A DNA stretch of 64,000 bases. Origin: Flavobacteriaceae bacterium UBA3356 (GTDB taxonomy: Bacteria; Bacteroidota; Bacteroidia; Flavobacteriales; Flavobacteriaceae). The position numbers were made by a program, and so were the translations under genes. The notes under the pieces are model-generated. The model was not told the DNA's origin, did no database searches, and saw only the letters and a program-made list of their open reading frames with translations. Every line of letters begins with the position of its first letter. Positions within the stretch are counted from its first letter, which is position 1. Positions 1-7,596 of the stretch are shown here, in pieces. The stretch spans positions 622,036-686,035 of the forward strand of contig DEQW01000001.1 in NCBI GenBank assembly GCA_002360635.1, given 5' to 3'.

Positions 1-2912
1 ATGCCCAAGGAAATGCAAGTGCAAACCGCGAAGTAGAAGTAAAAGTATTTAGAATTGAATGGCGCTGGTGGTGGAACCGCGGAAACGATAATTTATCCCG
101 CTATGAAAATGCAACCGTTCACAAACCCGTTAAGAATTTTAAGGTTACCACCAATAGCAAAGGGAAAGCCAATTTTACTGTTAACATTCCTGAAGATGAA
201 GGCGGTCGGTATTTAATTCGGGTGATTGATAAAGAGTCTGGTCACGCTACAGGTCGCGTTGCTTATTTTTACCGTAACTGGTGGAAAGCCCCGGTTGATG
301 GCGATGCCGAAAGTGCCAAGATGTTGGTTTTTTCCGCAGATAAAGAAAAGTATAATGTTGGCGAAGAAGCCTTTATTACTTTTCCTTCGGGGAGTGAAGG
401 TCGAGCCTTGATTAGTGTGGAAAACGGCACTGAGGTTTTAGCAACTCATTGGATTGAAACCAAAAAAGGCGAAACCAAAGCAGCCATTCGTCTTACAAAG
501 GAAATGACACCTAATATATATGTGAATATTTCCTTGTTGCAACCGCATGCACAGACCAAAAACGATTTGCCCATTCGTTTGTATGGTGTGATTCCGTTGT
601 TGGTGGAAGATGCTTCAACCATCTTAAAACCGGAAATCAATATGCCAAGTGTATTGAAGCCAGAAGAAGATTTCACTGTGAATGTTTCCGAAGCAAATAA
701 CAAACCAATGACCTATACATTAGCCATGGTCGATGAAGGTCTGCTAGATCTTACTCGCTTTAACACCCCTGAAATTCACAAAGCTTTTTACACTCGTGAA
801 GCCTTGGGCGTTAAAACGTTTGATATGTACGATGATGTAATTGGTGCGTATTCTGGAAGTGTGGATAATATTTATGCTATTGGTGGTGGCGATATGGCTG
901 CCGGTGCCAAAAATAGAAAAGCTGACCGATTTAAACCCGTGGTAAAATATATAGGTCCGTTTAGTTTGAAAGCCGGCGAAAAAGCATCGCATACCCTCAC
1001 TATGCCTAATTATGTCGGTTCGGTTCGTACCATGGTTATTGCCGGTGACAATTCTAAAAGTGCCTATGGGAAAACTGACGAAACAACACCGGTACGAAAG
1101 CCATTAATGGTGCTAGCCTCGCTTCCTCGGAAATTATCCCCAGGTGAAAAAGTAACGCTTCCAGTAACCGTTTTTGCGATGGAAGAAAAAGTGAAAAATG
1201 CAACGATTACTGTAAAAACAGGTGATGGATTGAAACCTATCAACGGGACTTCAAAAAACATATCATTTCCATCGGTAGGTGAAAAAATAGTGAATTTTGA
1301 ATTTGAAGTACTACCAACTTCTGAAATACAAACCATTGAAGTATTGGCTTCCGGAAACGGAGAAAAAGCGAGTTATAAAGTAGAGATTGATGTAGAAAAC
1401 CCGAATCCTATTTCACAAAAAACTACTCAATACACGTTAACTGAAAACGGAAATGAAACCATCAATTTTGAAACCTTCGGCGTGTCGGGAAGTAATGGAG
1501 CCATGCTCGAATTTTCTACCGTCCCACCGATGAATTTTGGCAAACGGATGGAATATTTAATTCGGTATCCACACGGTTGTGTAGAGCAAACTACCTCAGC
1601 AGCCTTCCCCCAATTATTTTTGGCCGACGTTTTTGATATTACGTACGATAAGAAACAAGACATTCAGAAAAATGTAGAATCCGCCATCAGAAAGTTGGGG
1701 ACGTATCAAAATAACTCTGGCGGTCTCAGTTATTGGCCTGGCGAACGAGAGGCAGATGAGTGGAGTACCAATTACGTTGGCCACTTTATGCTAGAGGCGA
1801 AGCAAAAAGGTTATGCCTTGCCCATTTCGTTTTTAAGTAGTTGGTTGCAGTTTCAGAAAAATACAGCACGGCAATGGCGTAATAGCAGTACGAGTTACAA
1901 TTCCAGTTTAACGCAAGCCTACCGATTATACACCTTGGCACTGGCCGGGCAACCTGAATTAGCTGCAATGAACCGGCTTCGAGAGTCTAAAAACCTAAGC
2001 AATGATGCCAAATGGAGATTGGCGGCAGCTTATGCTTTAGCCGGGAAAAAGAACGTAGCTGAACAGATTTCGCAAACGGCAAACATTAGTTTTGAACCTA
2101 AACGATATGATTATTACACCTATGGATCACCTTTCAGAAACAAAGCAATGGCTTTAGAAACGATGGTGGCTTTGGGAGATTCAAAACAACGGGATATGGC
2201 AATTTCCGTAGCGAAAGAATTATCATCACAACGATGGTACAGTACACAAGAAACTGCGTATGCTTTGTTGGCTATGGCAAAAATGATCAATAAAAATGGT
2301 GGGAAAGCGATGGAACTCACTTACACGGATAATGGAAAAACCAAAACGATCAAAACCGAACGTGCCGTAGCGCAACGAGAACTTGGATTTTCTATAGGTG
2401 GTAACTCAGTTTCCGTTTCCAATAAAAAAGGAAATGTAGTCTATGTTACGTTAATTCAGCAAGGAAAACTTCCGTTAGGAAAAGAGTTAGCAGAGCGAAA
2501 AAACCTTACCATTCAAGCGCAATATTTAGATGGTACTGGGGAAAAAATTGACGTTTCTAAATTACGTCAAGGAACAGAAATTTCTGCAACTGTTACAGTT
2601 ACCAACACTTCAAACGACCATATCAACAACGTGGCGCTTACTAAAATTTTTCCAAGTGGTTGGGAAATTGTCAACACTAGTTTTACGGAGCTTGGTGGCG
2701 GTGCCAATGGCGAGGCTCGTTATACCGATATTCGTGATGACCGAGTCAATTTTTACTTTGATTTACGAGCAAAGAAGTCGAAAACGTTTACGGTGAAATT
2801 GAATGCTTCCTATTTAGGCACCTATTATTTACCCGGAACACAAGTAGAAGCAATGTATGACCGTAATTATTATGCACGGAATAAGGGGATGTGGGTTGAG
2901 GTGGAGAAGTAA
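1..2912 (+). CDS. Bacterial alpha-2-macroglobulin family protein, C-terminal part (5' end outside window)
   Basis: The frame is open from the left edge (codons in phase with position 3), so the annotated start lies upstream; the first in-frame ATG, at 222, is internal. Bacterial alpha-2-macroglobulins are large periplasmic or lipoprotein protease traps. The visible part holds macroglobulin-like beta domains, then the thioester motif CVEQ in the context HGCVEQTTS (Cys codon 1578-1580), then an alpha-helical thioester-domain barrel rich in YALLAMA-type helices, and a C-terminal beta domain. An intact CxEQ means the covalent trapping chemistry is probably retained. pbpC lies downstream with one small gene between them; the A2M/PBP1C pairing is known in proteobacteria (YfhM/PbpC) and suggests a role in envelope defence. 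The signal peptide cannot be seen. Confidence 0.9.
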   Translation, partial: AQGNASANREVEVKVFRIEWRWWWNRGNDNLSRYENATVHKPVKNFKVTTNSKGKANFTVNIPEDEGGRYLIRVIDKESGHATGRVAYFYRNWWKAPVDGDAESAKMLVFSADKEKYNVGEEAFITFPSGSEGRALISVENGTEVLATHWIETKKGETKAAIRLTKEMTPNIYVNISLLQPHAQTKNDLPIRLYGVIPLLVEDASTILKPEINMPSVLKPEEDFTVNVSEANNKPMTYTLAMVDEGLLDLTRFNTPEIHKAFYTREALGVKTFDMYDDVIGAYSGSVDNIYAIGGGDMAAGAKNRKADRFKPVVKYIGPFSLKAGEKASHTLTMPNYVGSVRTMVIAGDNSKSAYGKTDETTPVRKPLMVLASLPRKLSPGEKVTLPVTVFAMEEKVKNATITVKTGDGLKPINGTSKNISFPSVGEKIVNFEFEVLPTSEIQTIEVLASGNGEKASYKVEIDVENPNPISQKTTQYTLTENGNETINFETFGVSGSNGAMLEFSTVPPMNFGKRMEYLIRYPHGCVEQTTSAAFPQLFLADVFDITYDKKQDIQKNVESAIRKLGTYQNNSGGLSYWPGEREADEWSTNYVGHFMLEAKQKGYALPISFLSSWLQFQKNTARQWRNSSTSYNSSLTQAYRLYTLALAGQPELAAMNRLRESKNLSNDAKWRLAAAYALAGKKNVAEQISQTANISFEPKRYDYYTYGSPFRNKAMALETMVALGDSKQRDMAISVAKELSSQRWYSTQETAYALLAMAKMINKNGGKAMELTYTDNGKTKTIKTERAVAQRELGFSIGGNSVSVSNKKGNVVYVTLIQQGKLPLGKELAERKNLTIQAQYLDGTGEKIDVSKLRQGTEISATVTVTNTSNDHINNVALTKIFPSGWEIVNTSFTELGGGANGEARYTDIRDDRVNFYFDLRAKKSKTFTVKLNASYLGTYYLPGTQVEAMYDRNYYARNKGMWVEVEK

Positions 2913-2913
2913 A

Positions 2914-2974
2914 ACCCACTCCTCTTTTTTCAGTGAACTGAAAAATTTCTCCTCCCTGTCCGGAGGGGAGCTGA
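2914..2974 (+). repeat. Left copy of imperfect direct repeat bounding the DUF559 gene
   Basis: The copy contains an inverted repeat TTTTTCAGT/ACTGAAAAA (2926-2934 with 2937-2945) followed by a C-rich/G-rich hairpin CTCCTCC/GGAGGGG and the tail GGGGAGCTGA. A closely similar sequence occurs at 3401-3459 with the same order of elements. The final GGGGAG lies about 6 nt before the DUF559 start codon, so it may also act as its ribosome-binding site. Repeats of this style are scattered in Bacteroidetes genomes; the pairing around one gene is directly visible. Confidence 0.7.
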
Positions 2975-2975
2975 A

Positions 2976-3344
2976 ATGAAAAAAAAGAAAATACATAACA
3001 GAGAAGAGTTAAGGACTTTTAGAAAAGACCTGAGGAATAATTTGACTTCTGCTGAAGCTTTTCTTTGGAAATACCTTCAGAAACGAAAACTGGACGGCAG
3101 GAAGTTTAGAAGGCAACAGAGTATTGGAAACTATATCGTAGATTTTTATTGTCCTTCGGAAAATTTAATCATAGAATTAGACGGAGAGGTTCATAACAAC
3201 TCGTTACCGGAAGAAAAGGATTTAAAAAGAACCCAGTTTTTAGAATCATTAGGATATAAGGTCATTCGTTTTGAAAACAAAATGGTTTTTGATTTGCTTC
3301 CTTCTGTTTTAAGAGAAGTACAAGATAATTTTAAACAAGAATAG
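2976..3344 (+). CDS. DUF559 domain-containing protein (predicted PD-(D/E)XK endonuclease-like)
   Basis: This 122-residue protein matches the DUF559 family, compact single-domain proteins related to very-short-patch-repair-type endonucleases. Visible family features are an N-terminal basic helix with LRNNLTSAEAFLWKYL, the stretch RKFRRQQSIGNYIVDFYCP, the acidic strand LIIELDGEVHN and the C-terminal GYKVIRFEN. The D in VDFYCP, the E and D in IELDGEVH and the following basic residues would form the nuclease site. It interrupts the A2M-pbpC pair and lies exactly between two copies of an imperfect repeat, suggesting it arrived as a cassette. The cellular substrate is unknown. Family assignment is secure; activity is inferred. 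Confidence 0.85.
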   Translation: MKKKKIHNREELRTFRKDLRNNLTSAEAFLWKYLQKRKLDGRKFRRQQSIGNYIVDFYCPSENLIIELDGEVHNNSLPEEKDLKRTQFLESLGYKVIRFENKMVFDLLPSVLREVQDNFKQE

Positions 3345-3400
3345 TTCCTTCCCCTTTTAGGGGAAGGTGGCTTGAGACAAAGTCTCAAGACGGAAGGGGT
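3345..3400. repeat. Tandem perfect hairpins downstream of the DUF559 gene
   Basis: Immediately after the DUF559 stop codon lie two perfect inverted repeats: CCTTCCCCT/AGGGGAAGG (3347-3355 with 3359-3367, 3-nt loop) and CTTGAGAC/GTCTCAAG (3371-3378 with 3382-3389, 3-nt loop). Neither is followed by a T-tract, so they look more like repeat-element structure than a classical terminator. They continue directly into the right-hand direct repeat. Confidence 0.65.
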
Positions 3401-3459
3401 ACCCACCCCAATTTTCAGTAAACTGAAAACATCCCCTCCCTATCAGGAGGGGAGCTTGA
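3401..3459 (+). repeat. Right copy of imperfect direct repeat bounding the DUF559 gene
   Basis: This copy contains TTTTCAGT/ACTGAAAA (3412-3419 with 3422-3429), then CCCCTCC/GGAGGGG (3433-3439 with 3446-3452) and the tail GGGGAGCTTGA. It aligns along its length with 2914-2974 with scattered substitutions. It lies just upstream of pbpC, ending about 18 bp before the start codon. Confidence 0.7.
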
Positions 3460-3477
3460 CAATCGCGCCTTTATAAC

Positions 3478-5850
3478 ATGAAATATAAAAAAGCAGACAT
3501 ACAACCACTGATAAAAAAACACAAGTTCAAACTTGGAGTTGTGGTTTTAGTTTTTCTTGTTTGGTTGCTTTGTCTTCCTTCCCAATTGTTTAAAACGCCC
3601 ACTTCAACTGTTGTTGAAAGCCGGGAAGGGGTTATGATGGGCGCTCGTATTGCTGATGATGGGCAATGGCGGTTTCCGAAGATCGATTCGGTGCCTCATA
3701 GATTTGAGCAATCCATTTTATATTTTGAAGACGAGTATTTTTACAGTCATCCAGGTTTTAATCCGGTTTCGATTGCAAAAGCCCTTTGGCAAAACATCAC
3801 TACCGATTCTCGCAGAGGTGGAAGTACACTCACCCAACAAGTAATCAGGCTTTCCCGTAAAAACCAAAAACGAACGTATTTTGAAAAATTGATTGAAATA
3901 TTCCAAGCCACCAGATTGGAAGCAGGAAATTCAAAAGATGAAATTTTAAATTTATATGCTTCGCATGCGCCTTTTGGCGGAAATGTAGTAGGGTTGGAAA
4001 CTGCCGCGTGGCGTTATTTCGGTATTCCGGCCAGTGAATTGAGTTGGGGACAATCGGCTGCGTTGGCGGTTTTACCTAATGCACCGGCTTTAATCTTTCC
4101 GGGTAAAAATGAAACTATTTTAAAACAGAAACGAGATAGGTTGTTATTAAAGTTATTTCAGAAAAATATAATAGATAAAACAACATACGAATTGGCAATT
4201 GCCGAACGATTACCTGGCAAACCGATGCCACTTCCTGAAATCGCCCCTCATTTAACCGAAAAATCCCGCATTGAACATCCTGGTGAACGCATACAAACCA
4301 CAATAGACCTTTCCTTGCAACAAAAAACCAATCGCATTGTAAAAGAGCATCATTTTCAACTAAAGCAAAATCAGATTCATAACCTTTCGGTTTTAGTTTT
4401 AGACGTTAACACCAAAGAAGTTATAGCCTATGTAGGCAACGCACCTACTACAAAAGAGCACAGTAATTATGTTGACATAATCGATAAAAACCGAAGTACC
4501 GGAAGCGTATTGAAACCCTTTTTGTATTCAGCTTTGTTGGATGCTGGCGAATTATTGCCCAATATGTTGGTGGCCGATATTCCAACAACAGTAAATGGCT
4601 ACAGCCCTGAAAATTTTGACAACACCTTTAACGGTGCTGTTTCTGCCAGCGTCGCCTTGTCCCGTTCGTTGAATGTGCCTGCCGTTAGAATGTTACGGGA
4701 ATATGGATTGCAACGGTTTTACAATCGGCTGCACGACGTTAAATTAAGCAGCATCGATCATCCCGCCGATTATTACGGCTTATCCTTGATTCTTGGTGGA
4801 GCGGAAAGTTCATTATGGCAAGTTACCAATGCCTATGCGGGACTGGCTTCGACTTTAAATTATTTCAATTCTTCTTCCAGTGAATACCGTCCGCACGAAT
4901 TTACCGAACCCGTTTATGTGAAAAATAAAAAAGTTGACTTCGGAAAAAAGCAGCCAAATCCTTCTGTTTTTAATGCAGGGGCAATTTACGAAGCTTTTAC
5001 TGCTATGAAAGAAGTGAATCGTCCGCAAGGGGAAGAGAATTGGAGTTTTTTCAGTAATTCACAGCCTATTGCATGGAAAACGGGAACCAGCTTTGGTTTT
5101 AAAGATGCGTGGGCCGTTGGCGTTACCCCAAAATATGCTATTGGGGTTTGGGTAGGTAATGCCGATGGAGAAGGCCGTCCGGGTTTAACTGGAATTGAAG
5201 CTGCGGCACCTGTTTTGTTTGATGTGTTAGATGCCTTGCCATCTACTTCAAAATGGTTTGCGACGCCATATGATGAATTGACCGAAGCTGAAATATGTCA
5301 AAAAAGCGGCCATCTGGCCAATGTATTTTGTACAGAAACGGTTTCAGAATTTATTCCGAAGAACGGGGTGAAAACAGAACCTTGTCCGTATCATCAAAAA
5401 GTGTTTTTAACTGCTTCGGAAACTGCGCGCGTAAACTCATCTTGTTATGAGCTTTCTGAAATGAAACAAAAAAGCTGGTTTGCCCTTCCGCCTGTCATGG
5501 AATATTACTATGCACCATTACATCCCGAATATAAGCCCTTACCTACTTTTAAAAATGATTGTTTGCAAGAAGGAGAAAATTTGATGGAGTTTATAGTTCC
5601 GAAGAAAAACGAAACCATTTTATTGGCAAAAGATTTTAACGAAACCACACAAGAATTAATCTTCAAACTCGCACACCGCGACCCAGAACGAACCGTGTAT
5701 TGGTATTTGGATTCAGAGTATATAGGGTCAACCGAAACTTTTCACGAGATTTCCGTTTTAATAAAACCGGGAGCTTATCTATTGACTGCCACCGATGCCC
5801 AAGGAAATGAAGTGAAGCAACACATAAAAATTGCCTTAGCAACTAACTAA
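3478..5850 (+). CDS. pbpC: Penicillin-binding protein 1C (bifunctional glycosyltransferase/transpeptidase)
   Basis: This inner-membrane peptidoglycan synthase has 790 residues. An N-terminal membrane anchor spans about residues 18-35. The GT51 glycosyltransferase domain follows, with catalytic Glu near residue 84 (YFEDEYF) and the motif RRGGSTLTQQ. The transpeptidase domain has SVLK (Ser343, Lys346), SRSLN and KTGTS (from Lys534). A C-terminal BiPBP_C-like beta domain of about 90 residues is the PBP1C hallmark. Cysteines around residues 605-660 could form disulfides, which is inference. It lies downstream of the A2M gene, matching the known A2M/PBP1C association, where PBP1C is thought to repair wall damage when A2M traps an invading protease. 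Confidence 0.95.
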   Translation: MKYKKADIQPLIKKHKFKLGVVVLVFLVWLLCLPSQLFKTPTSTVVESREGVMMGARIADDGQWRFPKIDSVPHRFEQSILYFEDEYFYSHPGFNPVSIAKALWQNITTDSRRGGSTLTQQVIRLSRKNQKRTYFEKLIEIFQATRLEAGNSKDEILNLYASHAPFGGNVVGLETAAWRYFGIPASELSWGQSAALAVLPNAPALIFPGKNETILKQKRDRLLLKLFQKNIIDKTTYELAIAERLPGKPMPLPEIAPHLTEKSRIEHPGERIQTTIDLSLQQKTNRIVKEHHFQLKQNQIHNLSVLVLDVNTKEVIAYVGNAPTTKEHSNYVDIIDKNRSTGSVLKPFLYSALLDAGELLPNMLVADIPTTVNGYSPENFDNTFNGAVSASVALSRSLNVPAVRMLREYGLQRFYNRLHDVKLSSIDHPADYYGLSLILGGAESSLWQVTNAYAGLASTLNYFNSSSSEYRPHEFTEPVYVKNKKVDFGKKQPNPSVFNAGAIYEAFTAMKEVNRPQGEENWSFFSNSQPIAWKTGTSFGFKDAWAVGVTPKYAIGVWVGNADGEGRPGLTGIEAAAPVLFDVLDALPSTSKWFATPYDELTEAEICQKSGHLANVFCTETVSEFIPKNGVKTEPCPYHQKVFLTASETARVNSSCYELSEMKQKSWFALPPVMEYYYAPLHPEYKPLPTFKNDCLQEGENLMEFIVPKKNETILLAKDFNETTQELIFKLAHRDPERTVYWYLDSEYIGSTETFHEISVLIKPGAYLLTATDAQGNEVKQHIKIALATN

Positions 5851-5900
5851 AAAATGTATGTATTTCTTTTGAATTTCATTTAACAAAAGTTTAGCATGTA

Positions 5901-5926
5901 ATTGGTTCGGTGATTTCCGAACCAAT
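5901..5926. promoter_or_regulatory. Perfect 10-bp inverted repeat, probable operator of the GbsR-like regulator
   Basis: The arms ATTGGTTCGG (5901-5910) and CCGAACCAAT (5917-5926) are perfect reverse complements separated by 6 nt. The element abuts a TAnnTTTG promoter box and lies 27 bp before the first gene of the efflux operon. No T-tract follows, so a terminator is less likely. Dimeric winged-helix regulators bind such sites; autoregulation is inferred. Confidence 0.7.
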
Positions 5927-5928
5927 AC

Positions 5929-5936
5929 TATCTTTG
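5929..5936 (+). promoter_or_regulatory. Promoter -7 element of the RND efflux operon
   Basis: TATCTTTG matches the Bacteroidetes -7 consensus TAnnTTTG. It starts 3 bp after the palindrome and 24 bp before the ATG of the regulator gene. The palindrome therefore covers the region between -7 and -33 and would block RNA polymerase when bound. Confidence 0.6.
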
Positions 5937-5952
5937 CTTAAAATTATTTTTA

Positions 5953-6447
5953 ATGCAGAATATTTCAGAAGAAAAATGCAAGCTTGTTGAAGAGCTGGGT
6001 TTAAGTTTTGAAGACAATCACAACCTTCCGCCGCTTGCAGGAAGGATATATGCGGTTATGATACTTTCCAGTGTCGATGGCCACAGTTTTGAAGATATTA
6101 TTGAAATTACCAGTGCCAGTAAAAGTTCTGTCTCAACCAACCTTAACTTGTTGGTACAATTAAAGTTTATTGAATATTTCACTAAAACGGGAGATCGCAA
6201 ACGGTATTTCAGAACGACTAAAAATTATCTGCGGATTACCTTGGAAGAATATCTCGAGTCTATTGAAAAAGAATTGAATTTGGTCAAAAAAGTGAATTCT
6301 TTCAACAAAGAGCACAATCCAGAAAAGTTCAAAAAAAATAAAAATCTTGGACTCATATTTCAAGAATATTTAACCACACAAAAAGAAAATTTAGAAACCA
6401 CCATTAAAAAAATGATCGCGTTTAATAACGAATTTGATCAACTGTAA
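5953..6447 (+). CDS. GbsR/MarR-family transcriptional regulator
   Basis: This 164-residue cytoplasmic DNA-binding protein has a winged helix-turn-helix at roughly residues 30-85, with LPPLAGRIYAVMILSS, a recognition-helix region SASKSSVSTNLNLLVQL and a wing FTKTGDRKRYF. A long C-terminal helical dimerisation region follows. The layout matches GbsR-type MarR relatives, which in Bacteroidetes often head RND efflux operons. Its stop is 12 bp before the adaptor gene, so all four genes are probably cotranscribed. The palindrome at 5901-5926 is the obvious candidate binding site, giving autorepression. The ligand is unknown. Confidence 0.85.
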   Translation: MQNISEEKCKLVEELGLSFEDNHNLPPLAGRIYAVMILSSVDGHSFEDIIEITSASKSSVSTNLNLLVQLKFIEYFTKTGDRKRYFRTTKNYLRITLEEYLESIEKELNLVKKVNSFNKEHNPEKFKKNKNLGLIFQEYLTTQKENLETTIKKMIAFNNEFDQL

Positions 6448-6459
6448 ATTTAACTAGCT

Positions 6460-7590
6460 ATGAAAAAAACGCAAATATTAATCTTGCTCTTTATATCATC
6501 CCTGGCATTGACTTCCTGTGGAAATGATGAAAAACAACAAGCTCAGGCTGCACAAGGACAACAAAAATTAGGTTTCCCTGTTGTAACCATACCTACAAAA
6601 ACGGTAACTGCATACACAAATTACCCTGCAAGTATTGAAGGGATCGTGAACAGTGAAATTCGAGCAAAGGTTTCGGGTTATATATCTAATGTCATGGTCG
6701 ACGAAGGTCAAAAAGTACGTAAAGGCCAGTTGCTTTTTAAGCTTGAAACACAATCTTTAAGTCAAGACGCAGCCGCCGCTAAGGCAAATGTAAACGCAGC
6801 ACAAGTGGAAGTTGATAAACTAAAGCCTTTGGTTGAAAAGAATATTATTAGCAATGTACAGTTGGAAACCGCTAAAGCAAAATTAGAGCAGGCAAAAAGC
6901 GGCTATAATAGTATTGCTGCCAATATTGGTTATGCAAATATTAAAAGCCCGGTCGATGGGTATGTGGGTTCTATTCCGCTTCGGGAAGGTGCTTTGGTAA
7001 GCCCTAGCTCGCAAACACCTTTAACTACAGTAGCAGATGTGAGCAAAGTATATGCTTATTTCTCGTTGAATGAAAAAGAATACTTAGACTTTATACAAAA
7101 TACAGAAGGCGAGGGTTTAGAAGAAAAAATAAATAACCTTCCAAACGTTAGGTTGGTATTGGCAAATGGTAATCTTTACGAACACGAAGGGAAAATTGAA
7201 ACAATTAACTCTCAAGTAAACGTAAATACAGGAACCGTTTCATTTAGGGCAATTTTTTCAAATCCTAAACGGTTGCTTTCCAATGGATATAGTGGGAAAA
7301 TACAAATTCCGCAAACGTTTGAAAATGCCATTGTAATCCCAGAGTTTTCAACTTATGAGAGACAAGGGAAATTATACACCTACAAAGTTCAAGGAGATAG
7401 TATTGCGGTTTCTACCCCTATTGAAATTACCGATCGGGTAAATAATTTGATTATAGTACAATCAGGTATTAAAGAAGGTGATAAAATTGTTGCCAAAGGA
7501 GTTGGTAAATTACGAAATAACGCACCTATTACTCCTCAACCTGTTTCTTTTGACAGTATCGCTAAAGGGTTAGAACAAGCATTTAAATAA
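6460..7590 (+). CDS. RND efflux periplasmic adaptor (membrane fusion lipoprotein)
   Basis: This 376-residue AcrA/MexA-type adaptor links the inner-membrane RND pump to the outer-membrane channel. A lipoprotein signal ends in LTSC, with Cys20 as the acylation site. A barrel-sandwich half-motif (EIRAKVSGYISNVMVDEGQKVRKGQLLF) and its partner (ANIKSPVDGYVG) flank a coiled-coil hairpin at about residues 95-155. Beta-barrel and membrane-proximal domains follow. The permease gene starts 6 bp after its stop. Substrate specificity cannot be read from the sequence. Confidence 0.93.
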   Translation: MKKTQILILLFISSLALTSCGNDEKQQAQAAQGQQKLGFPVVTIPTKTVTAYTNYPASIEGIVNSEIRAKVSGYISNVMVDEGQKVRKGQLLFKLETQSLSQDAAAAKANVNAAQVEVDKLKPLVEKNIISNVQLETAKAKLEQAKSGYNSIAANIGYANIKSPVDGYVGSIPLREGALVSPSSQTPLTTVADVSKVYAYFSLNEKEYLDFIQNTEGEGLEEKINNLPNVRLVLANGNLYEHEGKIETINSQVNVNTGTVSFRAIFSNPKRLLSNGYSGKIQIPQTFENAIVIPEFSTYERQGKLYTYKVQGDSIAVSTPIEITDRVNNLIIVQSGIKEGDKIVAKGVGKLRNNAPITPQPVSFDSIAKGLEQAFK

Positions 7591-7596
7591 GAAAGT

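Noticed and set aside
5901..5926. The palindrome before the efflux operon as the pbpC terminator
   Set aside because: No T-run follows either arm, and it lies directly on the promoter of the next operon, so an operator is more likely.
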